Assembly: GCF_001458295.1 (NCBI RefSeq)
Contig: NZ_CYUD01000012.1
Coordinates: 1-64,000 of the forward strand
DNA length: 64,000 nt
From: Ruegeria denitrificans
GTDB lineage: Bacteria > Pseudomonadota > Alphaproteobacteria > Rhodobacterales > Rhodobacteraceae
Reading direction: 5' to 3'
In this document: one piece after another, positions 28,540 to 37,501 of the stretch
Layout: each line of letters begins with the position of its first letter
How positions within the stretch are numbered: the first letter of the stretch is position 1
Notes under the pieces: model-generated
What the model was told of the DNA's origin: nothing
What the model saw: the letters and a program-made list of their open reading frames with translations, nothing else
The model's database searches: none
Program-made: the position numbers and the translations under genes

Positions 28540-29019
28540 CTACACCCAACCAATAGACGGGCGCGCAATCATCAGCCAGATGATGATTAGAACCGCCGCA
28601 AAAGCCGGGAACCCGCAAACGAACCATATTCGGAACAGATGGTGATAGGCACGAGGCAGCGGCGCGTTCGCAACCGCCGCGGCTTGCGCCATCCCGCGAA
28701 GCCGCACCTGTATCCACACCACCGGCAACCAGAACACGCCCGCCACCACGTAAAGTACCAGCGAGGCCAAAATCCAGCCTTCGGTCAGAGGCCACCCCAG
28801 CCGCCATGCCAGCAGCTCGCCTGTCACTGGCTGCAGTACAACTGCACTGACCGTGAACACCAGGTCAGCCAGTACAACGGTTCCGGCAGTTTGAGCTATG
28901 AACCGGGCATCACCGGTGCGATGCGCCACCAGCATGAAAAACGCGATCCCTGCCCCGGTGCCCAGCAGAACGCAGGCTCCGATAACGTGCAACCATCGCA
29001 GGATCAGATCAGGGTCCAT
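28540..29019 (-). CDS. DUF2269 family membrane protein
   Basis: This 159-residue protein begins MDPDLILRWLHVIGACVLLGTG and has four or five membrane helices, which fits DUF2269, an uncharacterised family. Conserved histidines lie in the first helix (LRWLHVIGA) and later (RAYHHLFRIWF), as in small haem- or quinone-associated membrane proteins, but no cofactor is shown. The ATG at 29019 overlaps the last base of the upstream SDR gene stop (TGATG), so the two are translationally linked. The longer upstream frame lies inside that gene and is rejected. Confidence 0.85.
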   Translation of the reverse strand: MDPDLILRWLHVIGACVLLGTGAGIAFFMLVAHRTGDARFIAQTAGTVVLADLVFTVSAVVLQPVTGELLAWRLGWPLTEGWILASLVLYVVAGVFWLPVVWIQVRLRGMAQAAAVANAPLPRAYHHLFRIWFVCGFPAFAAVLIIIWLMIARPSIGWV

Positions 29020-30326
29020 CAGCGGCTCTGTAGTAAGGGCCAGGCGACAAGCGATAAGGTCATCGCCGGCAAGGTTTTGATCAACGGGCCAAGCGGATCC
29101 AACCAAAGGCCGGACACAGTGAAACTGGCCGCAGGCAGGTAAAATATGGCGACCGCGACCTGCGCCAGACAAGCACGCGCGGCCCAAGGGCGCCACAGGA
29201 TGGCAAGCCCCAGCGCAATGTCTACAAATGACCAGAACAGAACGCTGGCGACGGCCATTCCCGTGCTCCACCCTACTCCGGTCAGAACCGAAGTGGCCTT
29301 GGGCAGACCAACAAGCCCGAATAGGCCAGACAGCAGCCAGAACAGGCTGAGCACGGCGACGACCAAAGGCATCAGCAGCGACATCCGCGCAGCCAGCCGA
29401 TGTTCGCGGGAACAGATCAGGCCCGCATAGATCTGAGGCAATGGCGCCAGTTTCTGACCCGTAGCGGCGCGATAGGGTTCCGGATCACCAACCACTCCGT
29501 CGCCCATCACGGTCATTGCGTTGCTGCGCAGGGGTGAGCGCCATCCCAAATGGCCCAGCGCGTCCGCACCGCGCGCAACCAGACGCGTGATCACGGGTGG
29601 CACAATTATGGAGAACTGCGCCTCGGGGAAGCCCAACCAACTGCGTGTCGCGGCCAGCACATCGCTCAACACGGCAGGCATATCTTCGACCAGATCGTAG
29701 GTGCCCTGCGGTATCTCATCGACCAAGGCTCCGGTCACGGCGTGGCACAGGTCCGGCATACCCACGCATTGAACAGGCGCTTGTGGATACGCGATGGGTT
29801 GCACAAAAGGAACTGCCGCCAGCATCCGCAGCAGCGCTGTTCCGCCATAATCGGATTGCCCGATCACCAGCCCGGGTTTGAATATCCAAAGCGGTACGTC
29901 ACAAGCCCGCAGCGCCGCGTCCCCCGTCGCTTTGGTGCGCATGAAATCCGTTTCCGCATCGGTATCGGCACCAATGGCCGAGATCTGGACCACCGCAATG
30001 CTGCGTTGTGCGCAAGCTTGCCCCAGGGCGGCGATAGCGTTGTGGTGAACGGTCTCGAGATCATCAGCGGGGCCATCCTGCAACGCGCCCGCACAATTCA
30101 CGACACAGTCAACGCGTTCCAGATGCGCCGCCCAATCCTCGGGCCGCAGACAGGTCCGCAAATCGCCTTGCACCTGCGTGACATCCGGCAATACCTTCGC
30201 CCCGGTTTTCAAGTTGCGCACAAAGGCCGCCACATGCGCGCCCTCGGCTTGCAGAGACCGTGTCACCGCCGCGCCAATAAATCCATAAGCCCCTAAAACC
30301 AGAACGTTTTTATTCGAAAGCCGCAA
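29019..30326 (-). CDS. NAD(P)-binding SDR-family protein fused to a DoxX-like membrane domain
   Basis: The 435-residue protein has two parts. Residues 1-about 290 form an extended NAD(P)-binding Rossmann domain of the atypical SDR/NmrA type (NVLVLGAYGFIGAAVTRSL at 7-25, glycine motif GAYGFIG at 12-18; CVVNCAGAL; AVVQISAIGAD). Residues about 310-435 have four hydrophobic helices resembling DoxX-like domains. Such fusions occur in proteobacteria; the substrate is unknown. The start is TTG (complement of 30324-30326) with only a weak ribosome binding site, but no other start lies before the Rossmann motif. It overlaps the DUF2269 start by one base. Confidence 0.85.
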   Translation of the reverse strand: MRLSNKNVLVLGAYGFIGAAVTRSLQAEGAHVAAFVRNLKTGAKVLPDVTQVQGDLRTCLRPEDWAAHLERVDCVVNCAGALQDGPADDLETVHHNAIAALGQACAQRSIAVVQISAIGADTDAETDFMRTKATGDAALRACDVPLWIFKPGLVIGQSDYGGTALLRMLAAVPFVQPIAYPQAPVQCVGMPDLCHAVTGALVDEIPQGTYDLVEDMPAVLSDVLAATRSWLGFPEAQFSIIVPPVITRLVARGADALGHLGWRSPLRSNAMTVMGDGVVGDPEPYRAATGQKLAPLPQIYAGLICSREHRLAARMSLLMPLVVAVLSLFWLLSGLFGLVGLPKATSVLTGVGWSTGMAVASVLFWSFVDIALGLAILWRPWAARACLAQVAVAIFYLPAASFTVSGLWLDPLGPLIKTLPAMTLSLVAWPLLQSR

Positions 30327-30419
30327 TACTTGCTCGATCTATAAATCCTGTTTGCGGCAGCGTAGCCATTCGCCGGAATTTGAACAGCCCAATGCGGCAC
30401 CCTGCGACAATCTTGGCCG

Positions 30420-31130
30420 TCAGGGGTGAAACAGCGAGCCCACAAGGTACGCGATCAACGCCGCTGCCCCGCCAATCAAAAAAGTCTCGAGTCCAGACCT
30501 CCACCACGGAGACAACGACCAGTGGGCTTTGAAAGCTCCGATGGCAAAGAAAACACCCATGGTCATGCAAGCCGAAACCGTAAAAGCCTGATCAACCGAC
30601 AATAGAAACGGCAGCAGTGGCACCGTTCCAGCGACTAGAAAAGCGATGAAGGTCGCCATTGCGGCCTTGAACGGATGAGGGTCAACGCTGCCTAATCCAT
30701 ATTCGCCTTCGACCATCAGATTTATCCAGTTGTCATGGTTGGCGGTGATTGCATCGGTTGCCTCGTCCAGAACATCGCCCGACAAGCCCTTTTGCGCCAA
30801 AATCTCGCGCACTTCGCGGCGTTCGCCGTCCGGATATAGGCTGATATGGCGTTCCTCGATGACGCGGATTCGTCGGATGTTGTCCAGTTCGGCCTTGGTG
30901 CCCGAGTAATTCCCCGCGGCCATGGAAAACCCGTCGGCCAGAACATTGGCCAACCCCAACGCCACGATGATGAACGGCGACAACCCCGCCCCGGCGACCC
31001 CGGCCACGATGGCAAAGGTGGTGACCGAACCGTCAATGCCGCCATACACAACGTCCCGCAACACCCCCCGTCCCGGGGGCGCATTGATCCGCGCAGTAAT
31101 TTCCTGCTGGCTGTGTCCGTGATCGGTCAT
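30420..31130 (-). CDS. VIT1/CCC1 family metal transporter
   Basis: VIT1/CCC1 proteins move iron or manganese across membranes, mostly as export or storage carriers. The 236-residue protein has five membrane helices: the first includes VVYGGIDGSVTTFAIVAG, the hallmark of the family, with the second GLANVLADGFSMAAGNYSGTKAE. A cytosolic acidic stretch (EERHISLYPDGERREVREILAQKGL) corresponds to the metal-binding domain. The last three helices lie at about 150-235. It stands alone, 93 bases upstream of the SDR fusion gene. Confidence 0.9.
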   Translation of the reverse strand: MTDHGHSQQEITARINAPPGRGVLRDVVYGGIDGSVTTFAIVAGVAGAGLSPFIIVALGLANVLADGFSMAAGNYSGTKAELDNIRRIRVIEERHISLYPDGERREVREILAQKGLSGDVLDEATDAITANHDNWINLMVEGEYGLGSVDPHPFKAAMATFIAFLVAGTVPLLPFLLSVDQAFTVSACMTMGVFFAIGAFKAHWSLSPWWRSGLETFLIGGAAALIAYLVGSLFHP

Positions 31131-31184
31131 GGCTGGCTCCGGCTTTGTTATGCACGCCAGCCGGCCACAGGACTTTGCGTCAGG

Positions 31185-32174
31185 TCAAGTTTTGGAAAAC
31201 AACCCGCTGAGCGCGCGTTTGATCATCCCGCGCGTTGACGGTTTGTGCCGGTCGGAAAATGGCAGCGGTCGGCAGACCTCCATCGCGGCAACGCCAACCC
31301 GCGCGCTGAGCGCACCGTTTACCAACCCCTCACCAAACCGGCGCGAGAGTTTGCTGAGGACCGACCCGCCCAGAATAGGTTCCAACAGATCGTCACCCAC
31401 AGCCACGGCCCCGGTCGCCACCAGATGCACGAACACGGCACGGGTCAGACGCCAGCTGCCCAGAAACCCAGCACGCCCGCCATATATCTCGGCCACCCGG
31501 CGGATCATCCGCAACGAGGCCGCAAGCGCCGTCACCACATCGGCCAACGCCAAGGGCACCAGAGCGGTCACCGTGGCAACCTGACGGGCGGCCGCCTCGA
31601 CCTCGCGGCTGGCGGAGGCGTCCAGAGGGGCCAGCAATTCATCTTCAGCCAGGGTTAGCAGGGTCGAGGCGTCAAATTGCTCTCCAATCCGTTCAGCCAG
31701 ACGGTCGCGGCCCCACCGGGTTTCCTCACGCCCTTTGTAAAACGCGATCAGGCGGTTGGTGACTGCGCGGGCCTGCGCCAAATCACTCTCGGCCAGTGCG
31801 GCATCTGCGGCGCGGCGCATCCCATCCACGCGAGACAAGCGTCCGATGGCTGCCAGTTCCCGCAGCGCTATGATCAGAGCAACCAAGACCAGCGCACCAA
31901 TCAGACCAGTTACAACCCAGCCCAATATCGGCGACCGCAACAGCAGTGAGGTGGCGAAATCCCATGCGGCAACAGAAACCACCGCGCTAATCACAGCCAG
32001 CGACAGGCCCCAGAACCACCGCGACAAGACCGAGGGTTTTCGAGCCGCCAACCGGGCTGCCGCTTGCATCGCCTGACCCTGCGGCGGCTCAAAATCCGGC
32101 ACTGGCGGGGCCTGTGCCACATCGGCGGCAGGTTCTTCCGTATCAAGATCTATCAGTACCGGGCCCTTAGCCAT
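31185..32174 (-). CDS. ycjF: YcjF family membrane protein (DUF697)
   Basis: The product (329 residues) has a Pro/Asp-rich cytosolic N-terminus, two adjacent membrane helices (about 55-105) and a C-terminal DUF697-type domain (about 190-320) ending RALSGLFSKT. It matches the TIGR01620/YcjF family, a partner of the YcjX GTPase. In E. coli ycjXF lie in the phage-shock (psp) regulon; the function is not settled. The start MAKGPVLIDLDTEEP at 32174 is chosen because the upstream frame lies inside the GNAT gene. It overlaps that gene by 8 bases. Confidence 0.85.
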   Translation of the reverse strand: MAKGPVLIDLDTEEPAADVAQAPPVPDFEPPQGQAMQAAARLAARKPSVLSRWFWGLSLAVISAVVSVAAWDFATSLLLRSPILGWVVTGLIGALVLVALIIALRELAAIGRLSRVDGMRRAADAALAESDLAQARAVTNRLIAFYKGREETRWGRDRLAERIGEQFDASTLLTLAEDELLAPLDASASREVEAAARQVATVTALVPLALADVVTALAASLRMIRRVAEIYGGRAGFLGSWRLTRAVFVHLVATGAVAVGDDLLEPILGGSVLSKLSRRFGEGLVNGALSARVGVAAMEVCRPLPFSDRHKPSTRGMIKRALSGLFSKT

Positions 32175-32622
32175 CCGCCGTCCCTTTCCGCCGCCAGACA
32201 TATTTGATGTCGGGCAGGTTTTCATCATTGTCGGCCCCGTCACTGCGGGCAACTTCGGCAAAACCATTGCGTTCATAGAACCGGCATGCGCCGTGGTTTG
32301 CCTGAAATGCAAATAGAGACAGCTCTGCCCGTTTGGATTTGGCGTGATCCAACAGGCGCTGCCCAACCCCCTGCCCGCATTCTGGCGGCGTCAGATACAG
32401 CGAGTGGATTTCCGTCTCGTTAAGCGCCAAAAATCCCACAACGCCCGTGTCAGTTTCAGCAACCGTGACCCAATCCTGATCGATCATCAAACCGCAAAAG
32501 GCGATGGTTTCAGCGCAGGTATGTAGCTCGGGCATCCAGTCGTTTTGCCGCGAAAAACCGTGCAGAATTTCTCCGATCTTTCCGGCATCCGTAGTTCGGG
32601 CGGGGCGAAGAGTTACGGTCAC
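32167..32622 (-). CDS. GNAT family N-acetyltransferase
   Basis: The 151-residue protein has the GNAT acetyl-CoA-binding pattern: HSLYLTPPECGQGVGQRLLDHAKSKRAELSLFAFQANHGACRFYERNGFAEV. The Q/RxxGxG/A pyrophosphate loop is CGQGVGQ, and the late FYERNGF segment is typical. It starts with GTG overlapping the ycjX stop as GTGA (32619-32622) and overlaps ycjF by 8 bases, so it is embedded in the ycjX-ycjF operon. The acceptor substrate is unknown. Confidence 0.9.
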   Translation of the reverse strand: MTVTLRPARTTDAGKIGEILHGFSRQNDWMPELHTCAETIAFCGLMIDQDWVTVAETDTGVVGFLALNETEIHSLYLTPPECGQGVGQRLLDHAKSKRAELSLFAFQANHGACRFYERNGFAEVARSDGADNDENLPDIKYVWRRKGTADG

Positions 32623-34031
32623 AGGCGGTCTCCGATCAGGAACTGCGCGGCGCGGTCCAAGCGGATATGGGGTGGACCATCGCCCGGTCGCAAGGTCAGA
32701 TGTGTGGGCGCAAAGGCCATGAAACCGAAATCCTCATCCAACCAGCTTTCAGCTCCGTTTCGGGCCGGGCCCAACAGGTGGGCCGGATCATCAGGCAGAT
32801 CACCGGGGTAAAAGGCGGCTTGTTTGCCGTTCAGCAATGTCCCACGCACGCAGGGCAGATCCGCCCCGTTATGCGTTCGGATTTCTTCGGTCGTGGCACG
32901 CAGGGCAGCCAGCGACAGCGCCGCTGTCTCGGCCCCGGCAAAGCTGGCCCGGTCGCGGGCATCGCGGGTCAGGGCTTCCATGATATGGGTCAGGCTGGGG
33001 TGCTGTGTATGGTGCAGGTGATCGGCCTTGGTGGCCGCGAACAGGATACGTTCAACCCGCTTTCCCAACAGCAACTGACTGAGCCACGCATTGCGCCCCG
33101 GTCGAAAGGCCGACAGGATATCAGCCATCGCGCGGCGCATATCCTCAACCGCTTGCGGCCCTTTATGGATCGCGCCCAGCGCATCGACCAGAACCACCTG
33201 ACGGTCGATCCGTGAGAAGTGATCCCGAAAAAACGGTTTCACCACTTGCGACTTGTACGCTTCATACCGTCGCGCCATTTCACGGTGCAGGCTGCGGCGC
33301 GGCGCGTGGCCCTCCACCGGCAACGGCGCAAAGGTCAGGACCGGAGAACCCGCCAGATCGCCCGGCAACAGGAACCGCCCCGGCGTGCAGTCATAAAAGC
33401 CTGAATCCCGTGCGGCGTTCAAATACGCTGCAAAGGCTTTCGCCAACGCCTGCGCCGTGGGCTCATCATGCGCATCAGCGGGGTCTGCTGCCCGGGCCTG
33501 CGCAAGAAACGTCGCCGCCTCGGTCCGTATATCGATGCGGTTCAGGGTTTCCGCTGACCAGACCTCGTAGGATTTGTCCAGAAGGGCCAAGTCCAACAAC
33601 CACTCGCCCGGATAATCCACGATATCGAGATGAATCTTGCGCGGCCCCTGCAGACCCGCAAGCAACCCTGCCGGACGGGCCTTGAAGGAAAGGCGCAGCT
33701 CGGACACGGCGCGGGTGCTATCTGGCCAATGAGGCTGCGGCCCGGTCAGCGCAGCCAAGTGGTTTTCATAATCAAAGCGCGGCACCGTATCGTCCGGCTG
33801 GGGTTGTAAGTAGACCGAATTGATGCGGCCCTCCTGCTGCGCGACCAATCCTGGCATACGCCCCCGGTCCAGCAGATTCGCAACCAGGGATGTGATGAAC
33901 ACCGTCTTTCCCGACCGCGCCAACCCGGTAACGCCCAGACGGATGACCGGTTCAAACAGAGTTTCAGACACACGGTCGCCCACGGATTCGACACCGCGCA
34001 CAAGACTGTCTGCCAGGGATGAGATGACCAA
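32619..34031 (-). CDS. ycjX: YcjX family GTP-binding protein
   Basis: YcjX is a P-loop GTPase-like protein of the phage-shock-associated group. The 470-residue protein has an N-terminal helix, then Walker A GLARSGKT at 36-43, followed by [24 protein letters not shown] and the segment [19 protein letters not shown] that corresponds to Walker B/switch II. The start is TTG (complement of 34029-34031): the N-terminal [20 protein letters not shown] lines up with YcjX proteins, although the ribosome binding site is weak. It is first in ycjX-GNAT-ycjF and diverges from truA. Confidence 0.9.
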   Translation of the reverse strand: MVISSLADSLVRGVESVGDRVSETLFEPVIRLGVTGLARSGKTVFITSLVANLLDRGRMPGLVAQQEGRINSVYLQPQPDDTVPRFDYENHLAALTGPQPHWPDSTRAVSELRLSFKARPAGLLAGLQGPRKIHLDIVDYPGEWLLDLALLDKSYEVWSAETLNRIDIRTEAATFLAQARAADPADAHDEPTAQALAKAFAAYLNAARDSGFYDCTPGRFLLPGDLAGSPVLTFAPLPVEGHAPRRSLHREMARRYEAYKSQVVKPFFRDHFSRIDRQVVLVDALGAIHKGPQAVEDMRRAMADILSAFRPGRNAWLSQLLLGKRVERILFAATKADHLHHTQHPSLTHIMEALTRDARDRASFAGAETAALSLAALRATTEEIRTHNGADLPCVRGTLLNGKQAAFYPGDLPDDPAHLLGPARNGAESWLDEDFGFMAFAPTHLTLRPGDGPPHIRLDRAAQFLIGDRL

Positions 34032-34138
34032 ACTGTCGCCCCGCTTTTATCGTTTCGCTCAAGATAGGTAGAGGGCGCCGTACATACCAGCGCTTTCCCA
34101 CTCTTGCCCGTTCCCGCGCGGCGCGCTACGAGCAGCCC

Positions 34139-34906
34139 ATGCCTAGATACGCGCTGAAATTCGAATACCAAGGGGAACCGTTTGCCGGATGGCAGCGGCA
34201 AAAGGAATTGCCGTCTGTGCAGGGAGCAATCGAACAGGCCTTGTCGCGAATTCAACCTGGTGATCACACCATTGCTGCAGCGGGCCGCACCGATGCGGGC
34301 GTTCATGCGCTGGGTCAAGTCGCCCATTGCGATCTGGTCAAGGATTGGGACCCTTTCCGCCTGTCTGAGGCGCTGAACTATCACCTCAAGCCGCAGCCGG
34401 TGGCCATCGTCAAAGCCGCACAGGTTGACGATAACTGGCACGCCCGGTTTTCCGCGTTAGAGAGGCAGTACCTGTTCCGCATCCTGATGCGTCGTGCGCC
34501 CGCGACCCATGACGCCGGGCAGGTCTGGCAGATCAATCACCAGCTGGATGTCGATGCCATGCAAGCCGGGGCGGATATGTTGATCGGGCAGCATGATTTC
34601 ACCACCTTCCGCTCATCCATCTGTCAGGCCGCCAGCCCGGTCAAAACGCTCGATGAGCTGCGGGTTGAACAGGTTGAGGGCTTTTCCGGACCCGAGATAC
34701 ATTTCCACGTGCGCGCCAGGTCGTTCCTACACAATCAAGTGCGCAGCTTCGTCGGAACGCTGGAGCGTGTCGGGGCAGGCGCGTGGACGTCCGAGGATGT
34801 GCGCGAAGCGCTACAAGCCGCTGATCGCGCCGCCTGTGGGCCAGTTTGCCCGCCGCAGGGCTTGTACCTGGCGCGGGTCGGGTATCCCGAACCGGTCTTC
34901 GATTAG
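34139..34906 (+). CDS. truA: tRNA pseudouridine synthase A (TruA)
   Basis: TruA makes pseudouridine at tRNA positions 38-40. The 255-residue protein has the catalytic motif [13 protein letters not shown] with nucleophile Asp52, the N-terminal [18 protein letters not shown], and the C-terminal [21 protein letters not shown]. Length is normal. The ATG is 107 bases from the ycjX start. Its 3' end overlaps the convergent NicO gene by 4 bases. Confidence 0.96.
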   Translation: MPRYALKFEYQGEPFAGWQRQKELPSVQGAIEQALSRIQPGDHTIAAAGRTDAGVHALGQVAHCDLVKDWDPFRLSEALNYHLKPQPVAIVKAAQVDDNWHARFSALERQYLFRILMRRAPATHDAGQVWQINHQLDVDAMQAGADMLIGQHDFTTFRSSICQAASPVKTLDELRVEQVEGFSGPEIHFHVRARSFLHNQVRSFVGTLERVGAGAWTSEDVREALQAADRAACGPVCPPQGLYLARVGYPEPVFD

Positions 34907-35838
34907 ATCGCGCGCAGCAGCAATCCGCTGGCAATCACCGCAATCGTCAGCCCCGCCACCAATTCGATGGTCGGGGCCAGCACGGATGCAAACCGCGTGG
35001 CCGAGGCTGACGCCAGCAATCCCCCCCGCAACCCGAACGACGTCCACCCGACCAGAGTCGTTACTGTTGCCGTGCCCAGCGCCATGGCAAAAGCCCCCGC
35101 GACGCCAACTATTGCGATGCCCATCTGCCATGTCAGGATCAGCACAAACAGCGCCCCGGTACAGGGTCGGGCCGCGATACCGGCAATCAGCAGCAACGCC
35201 TCGCGCAGACTACCGACCTGCGCAACTTCTTCCGCTGAGGGGCCGTGACGATGGCCGCAATCTGAGCAGACATCGTGGTCGTGATGATGGTCGTGACCAT
35301 GATGGTGATCGTGGTCGTGATGCGCTTGTGCCGTGTTACTGCGGTGTCTACGGGCAAAGCTGCGAATGGCGCGAAACACCAGCCACAGACCTATCGCCGC
35401 GATGGCAGCATAGCTGATCGGGGCCATGACCTGTTCGGTCGTTCCCACAAGGCTTTCGCGAGACATCTGAAACACCAGAACGCCAGCGTAAACCAGCACA
35501 ACCGCTGTCACCGCCTGCCCCAGGCTGGATAGCACGCTGATCGCAGACAATCGCCAGAAAGCGACCCGGCGACCAAGCCCATACCCGCCGATCAGCACCT
35601 TGCCATGACCCGGGCCGATTGCGTGAAAGAACCCATAGGCGAAACAGACCATCAGCAGGGTGGCGACGGCCTCGGGCTGTTCTGCCCGTGCGGCGCGTAG
35701 GGATCGGGCGATCTGGTTCTGAAACTCCCGCTGCTCGCCCGCTGCCCATGCGGCCAGACTGTCAAACCCACCACTGCCCCAGAACCACAGAAGCAACGCA
35801 GTGACGATGGCAACTGGAACAATCAGGTATTTGGACAT
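34903..35838 (-). CDS. Nickel/cobalt transporter of the NicO (RcnA-like) family
   Basis: The 311-residue protein has a membrane segment near the N-terminus, then about six helices, with the family motif [22 protein letters not shown] after the second. A cytosolic or periplasmic loop (about 173-199) is packed with histidine (alternating HH, DH and GH) and includes CSDCGHRHG, a metal-binding loop as in RcnA and NicO proteins. It follows the DUF1007 gene with a 16-base overlap. Direction of transport (efflux or uptake) and the metal cannot be told; zinc is also possible. Confidence 0.87.
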   Translation of the reverse strand: MSKYLIVPVAIVTALLLWFWGSGGFDSLAAWAAGEQREFQNQIARSLRAARAEQPEAVATLLMVCFAYGFFHAIGPGHGKVLIGGYGLGRRVAFWRLSAISVLSSLGQAVTAVVLVYAGVLVFQMSRESLVGTTEQVMAPISYAAIAAIGLWLVFRAIRSFARRHRSNTAQAHHDHDHHHGHDHHHDHDVCSDCGHRHGPSAEEVAQVGSLREALLLIAGIAARPCTGALFVLILTWQMGIAIVGVAGAFAMALGTATVTTLVGWTSFGLRGGLLASASATRFASVLAPTIELVAGLTIAVIASGLLLRAI

Positions 35839-36470
35839 GAAATGAATATCTCGGTCGCAAAGTTTTCCCCGACCAGCGGGATATCGTTTTCCTCAAGGTC
35901 GTAATCGGCATCCAGCGTCAGCAGAAAGGCCTGCATCTGCGCCAGCTGCCCATCTATATCGGGGTCGACCCGGTCCACCTGACATGACACGGGCCCGGTC
36001 ACTGTGACGGGGCGAGTCATTTCGTAGGCGGTGTAATAGGTCTCATCAAAGGCCTTTGCCGTCAGCGCGGCGGCCGATACCGCGCCGCCCTCGACCTCGC
36101 GCAAATGACTTGTGACGATGCGCCCGTCTTCGGTGGTGGCGGTGGGTTCAAACGGGCCCGACAAAGTCACAGGTGCACCATCCGCCGCCACAAGCAGATC
36201 GCCATTATACCCTTCGACCCATTGCGCATCGAAACCGGCCAACCGGTGCTTTTCACCGTCGTTCAGAACGCCATCAGCATCCTGATCCAGTTTCATGTCT
36301 TCCAATACCAACAGCGAATAAAACTCGTCATAGGCCCAAGTCACCCGCACATGGGTTAACTGGCCAGCGTCGTCCACAATGAACTCCAACCCGGTGTCGA
36401 TAAAAACATGCGGGTGCGCCATGGCCGGGATCGGCAGGCAGAAGGTCAAAAGGGTTACAAGCCAGCGCAT
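35823..36470 (-). CDS. DUF1007 family periplasmic protein
   Basis: This 215-residue protein has a signal peptide ending AMA before HPHVFIDTGLEFIVDDAG. DUF1007 proteins are usually encoded next to NicO transporters, as here, and are thought to be extracytoplasmic partners; the N-terminal His-Pro-His after cleavage could bind metal. Acidic loops (LDQDADGVLNDGEK) resemble a calcium-binding EF-like loop. The start MRWLVTLLTF at 36470 is chosen because of the signal peptide. It overlaps the NicO start by 16 bases. Confidence 0.87.
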   Translation of the reverse strand: MRWLVTLLTFCLPIPAMAHPHVFIDTGLEFIVDDAGQLTHVRVTWAYDEFYSLLVLEDMKLDQDADGVLNDGEKHRLAGFDAQWVEGYNGDLLVAADGAPVTLSGPFEPTATTEDGRIVTSHLREVEGGAVSAAALTAKAFDETYYTAYEMTRPVTVTGPVSCQVDRVDPDIDGQLAQMQAFLLTLDADYDLEENDIPLVGENFATEIFISCPNT

Positions 36471-36543
36471 GTGCGAAAGATAGAGCCACGGCCCACACGC
36501 GGCAATACGATTCACGCACTGCCTGCGAAATCCGGCCAAGGAA

Positions 36544-37350
36544 TCACGCAGGTGGAAACAGAACCAGCGTTTGCAGGGCAGTGCCGACCGGGCCTTGCGT
36601 GTCATACAATACGGACTGAGACATCCCGATCCCGGATGACTGCCAATGACACACCGAGTCAGATGCCAGCCAATCCGAGACGGGCTCGCGATGGATTTGC
36701 ACAGTCAGATCGGTATTCATGAACCCCATCTCGGTTGTCGGTGCATTCCACGAAATACCATTGCCGCAATCGGCAAACGGGCACAGCGCCTGAATCGGCG
36801 ATGGCACCTCGCCCTCAAGCAAGGCGGGGGTGCGCATCCAGATCGTCTTGGGCCCAGCCCCCTGATTACCGTCCTTAGGGTACAGCACCTCGGAATGGTT
36901 TGCGAAGCCCGGCAGGTCGTGGCGTATTTCACCGATCGGAAACGGCCCGGGCACTGCGTCTTCCAGCCGGGGCGGAGGCATCGTGACATTCGGAACCGGC
37001 CCAAGATCGCGGCGCGCCAGGTGCATCGTCGTTGCTGTGGCGCAGAGTGTGTCGTCCAGATCGTGTACCGTAACTCGCGTGGTCGCCAGCGTCTTGGTGT
37101 GGCGCGTGGTCTCGGCCGCCACACGCAGCCCGGCCAAGGGTTGCGGACGCAACAGATCGACCGTCAGACGGGTCAGCATCTTCTCAGGGCCCACCTCGGT
37201 TTCTGCGGCGCGCACGATCAGACCGCTAACTGGCCCCGCGTGACAGTGATCCGCTGACCATGGCCCACGCGCGGGGTCATTGCCCACAAAAGCGCCATCC
37301 GGGCGCAGATGGAAATAGGCCTGCTGGCTCAGGTCTTGGGTCCCGTTCAT
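36544..37350 (-). CDS. Acyl-CoA thioesterase-like (TesB-type double hotdog) protein
   Basis: The 268-residue protein has the length and layout of TesB-like double hotdog thioesterases. The first half has GPWSADHCHAGPVSGLIVRAAE and MLTRLTVDLLRPQPLAGLRV, typical of the N-terminal hotdog of acyl-CoA thioesterase II relatives; the second half has MGFMNTDLTVQIHREPVSDWLASDSVCHWQ. The substrate is not known. The start is the ATG at 37350, preceded by GAGG; a TTG four codons earlier is less likely. It diverges from the 2-hydroxyacid dehydrogenase gene. Confidence 0.8.
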   Translation of the reverse strand: MNGTQDLSQQAYFHLRPDGAFVGNDPARGPWSADHCHAGPVSGLIVRAAETEVGPEKMLTRLTVDLLRPQPLAGLRVAAETTRHTKTLATTRVTVHDLDDTLCATATTMHLARRDLGPVPNVTMPPPRLEDAVPGPFPIGEIRHDLPGFANHSEVLYPKDGNQGAGPKTIWMRTPALLEGEVPSPIQALCPFADCGNGISWNAPTTEMGFMNTDLTVQIHREPVSDWLASDSVCHWQSSGIGMSQSVLYDTQGPVGTALQTLVLFPPA

Positions 37351-37501
37351 TCGCTGCCTCAAGTGTTTTCTGTACGCACCCGCTCGCTCGAACCTGCGAA
37401 CAGGCTTTACCTTCGGTCCAAGAATGACTTAGCTGCGGCAGCAATGTCCAGTTCGGTGACGGGACGTCATCACAGGCAAAATGAAGCAGAGGGAGCGTGA
37501 T

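Noticed and set aside
35242..35322. Repeated CATGATG-like units that look like a short tandem repeat
   Set aside because: They encode the histidine-rich loop of the NicO protein; no regular spacer-repeat array as in CRISPR.
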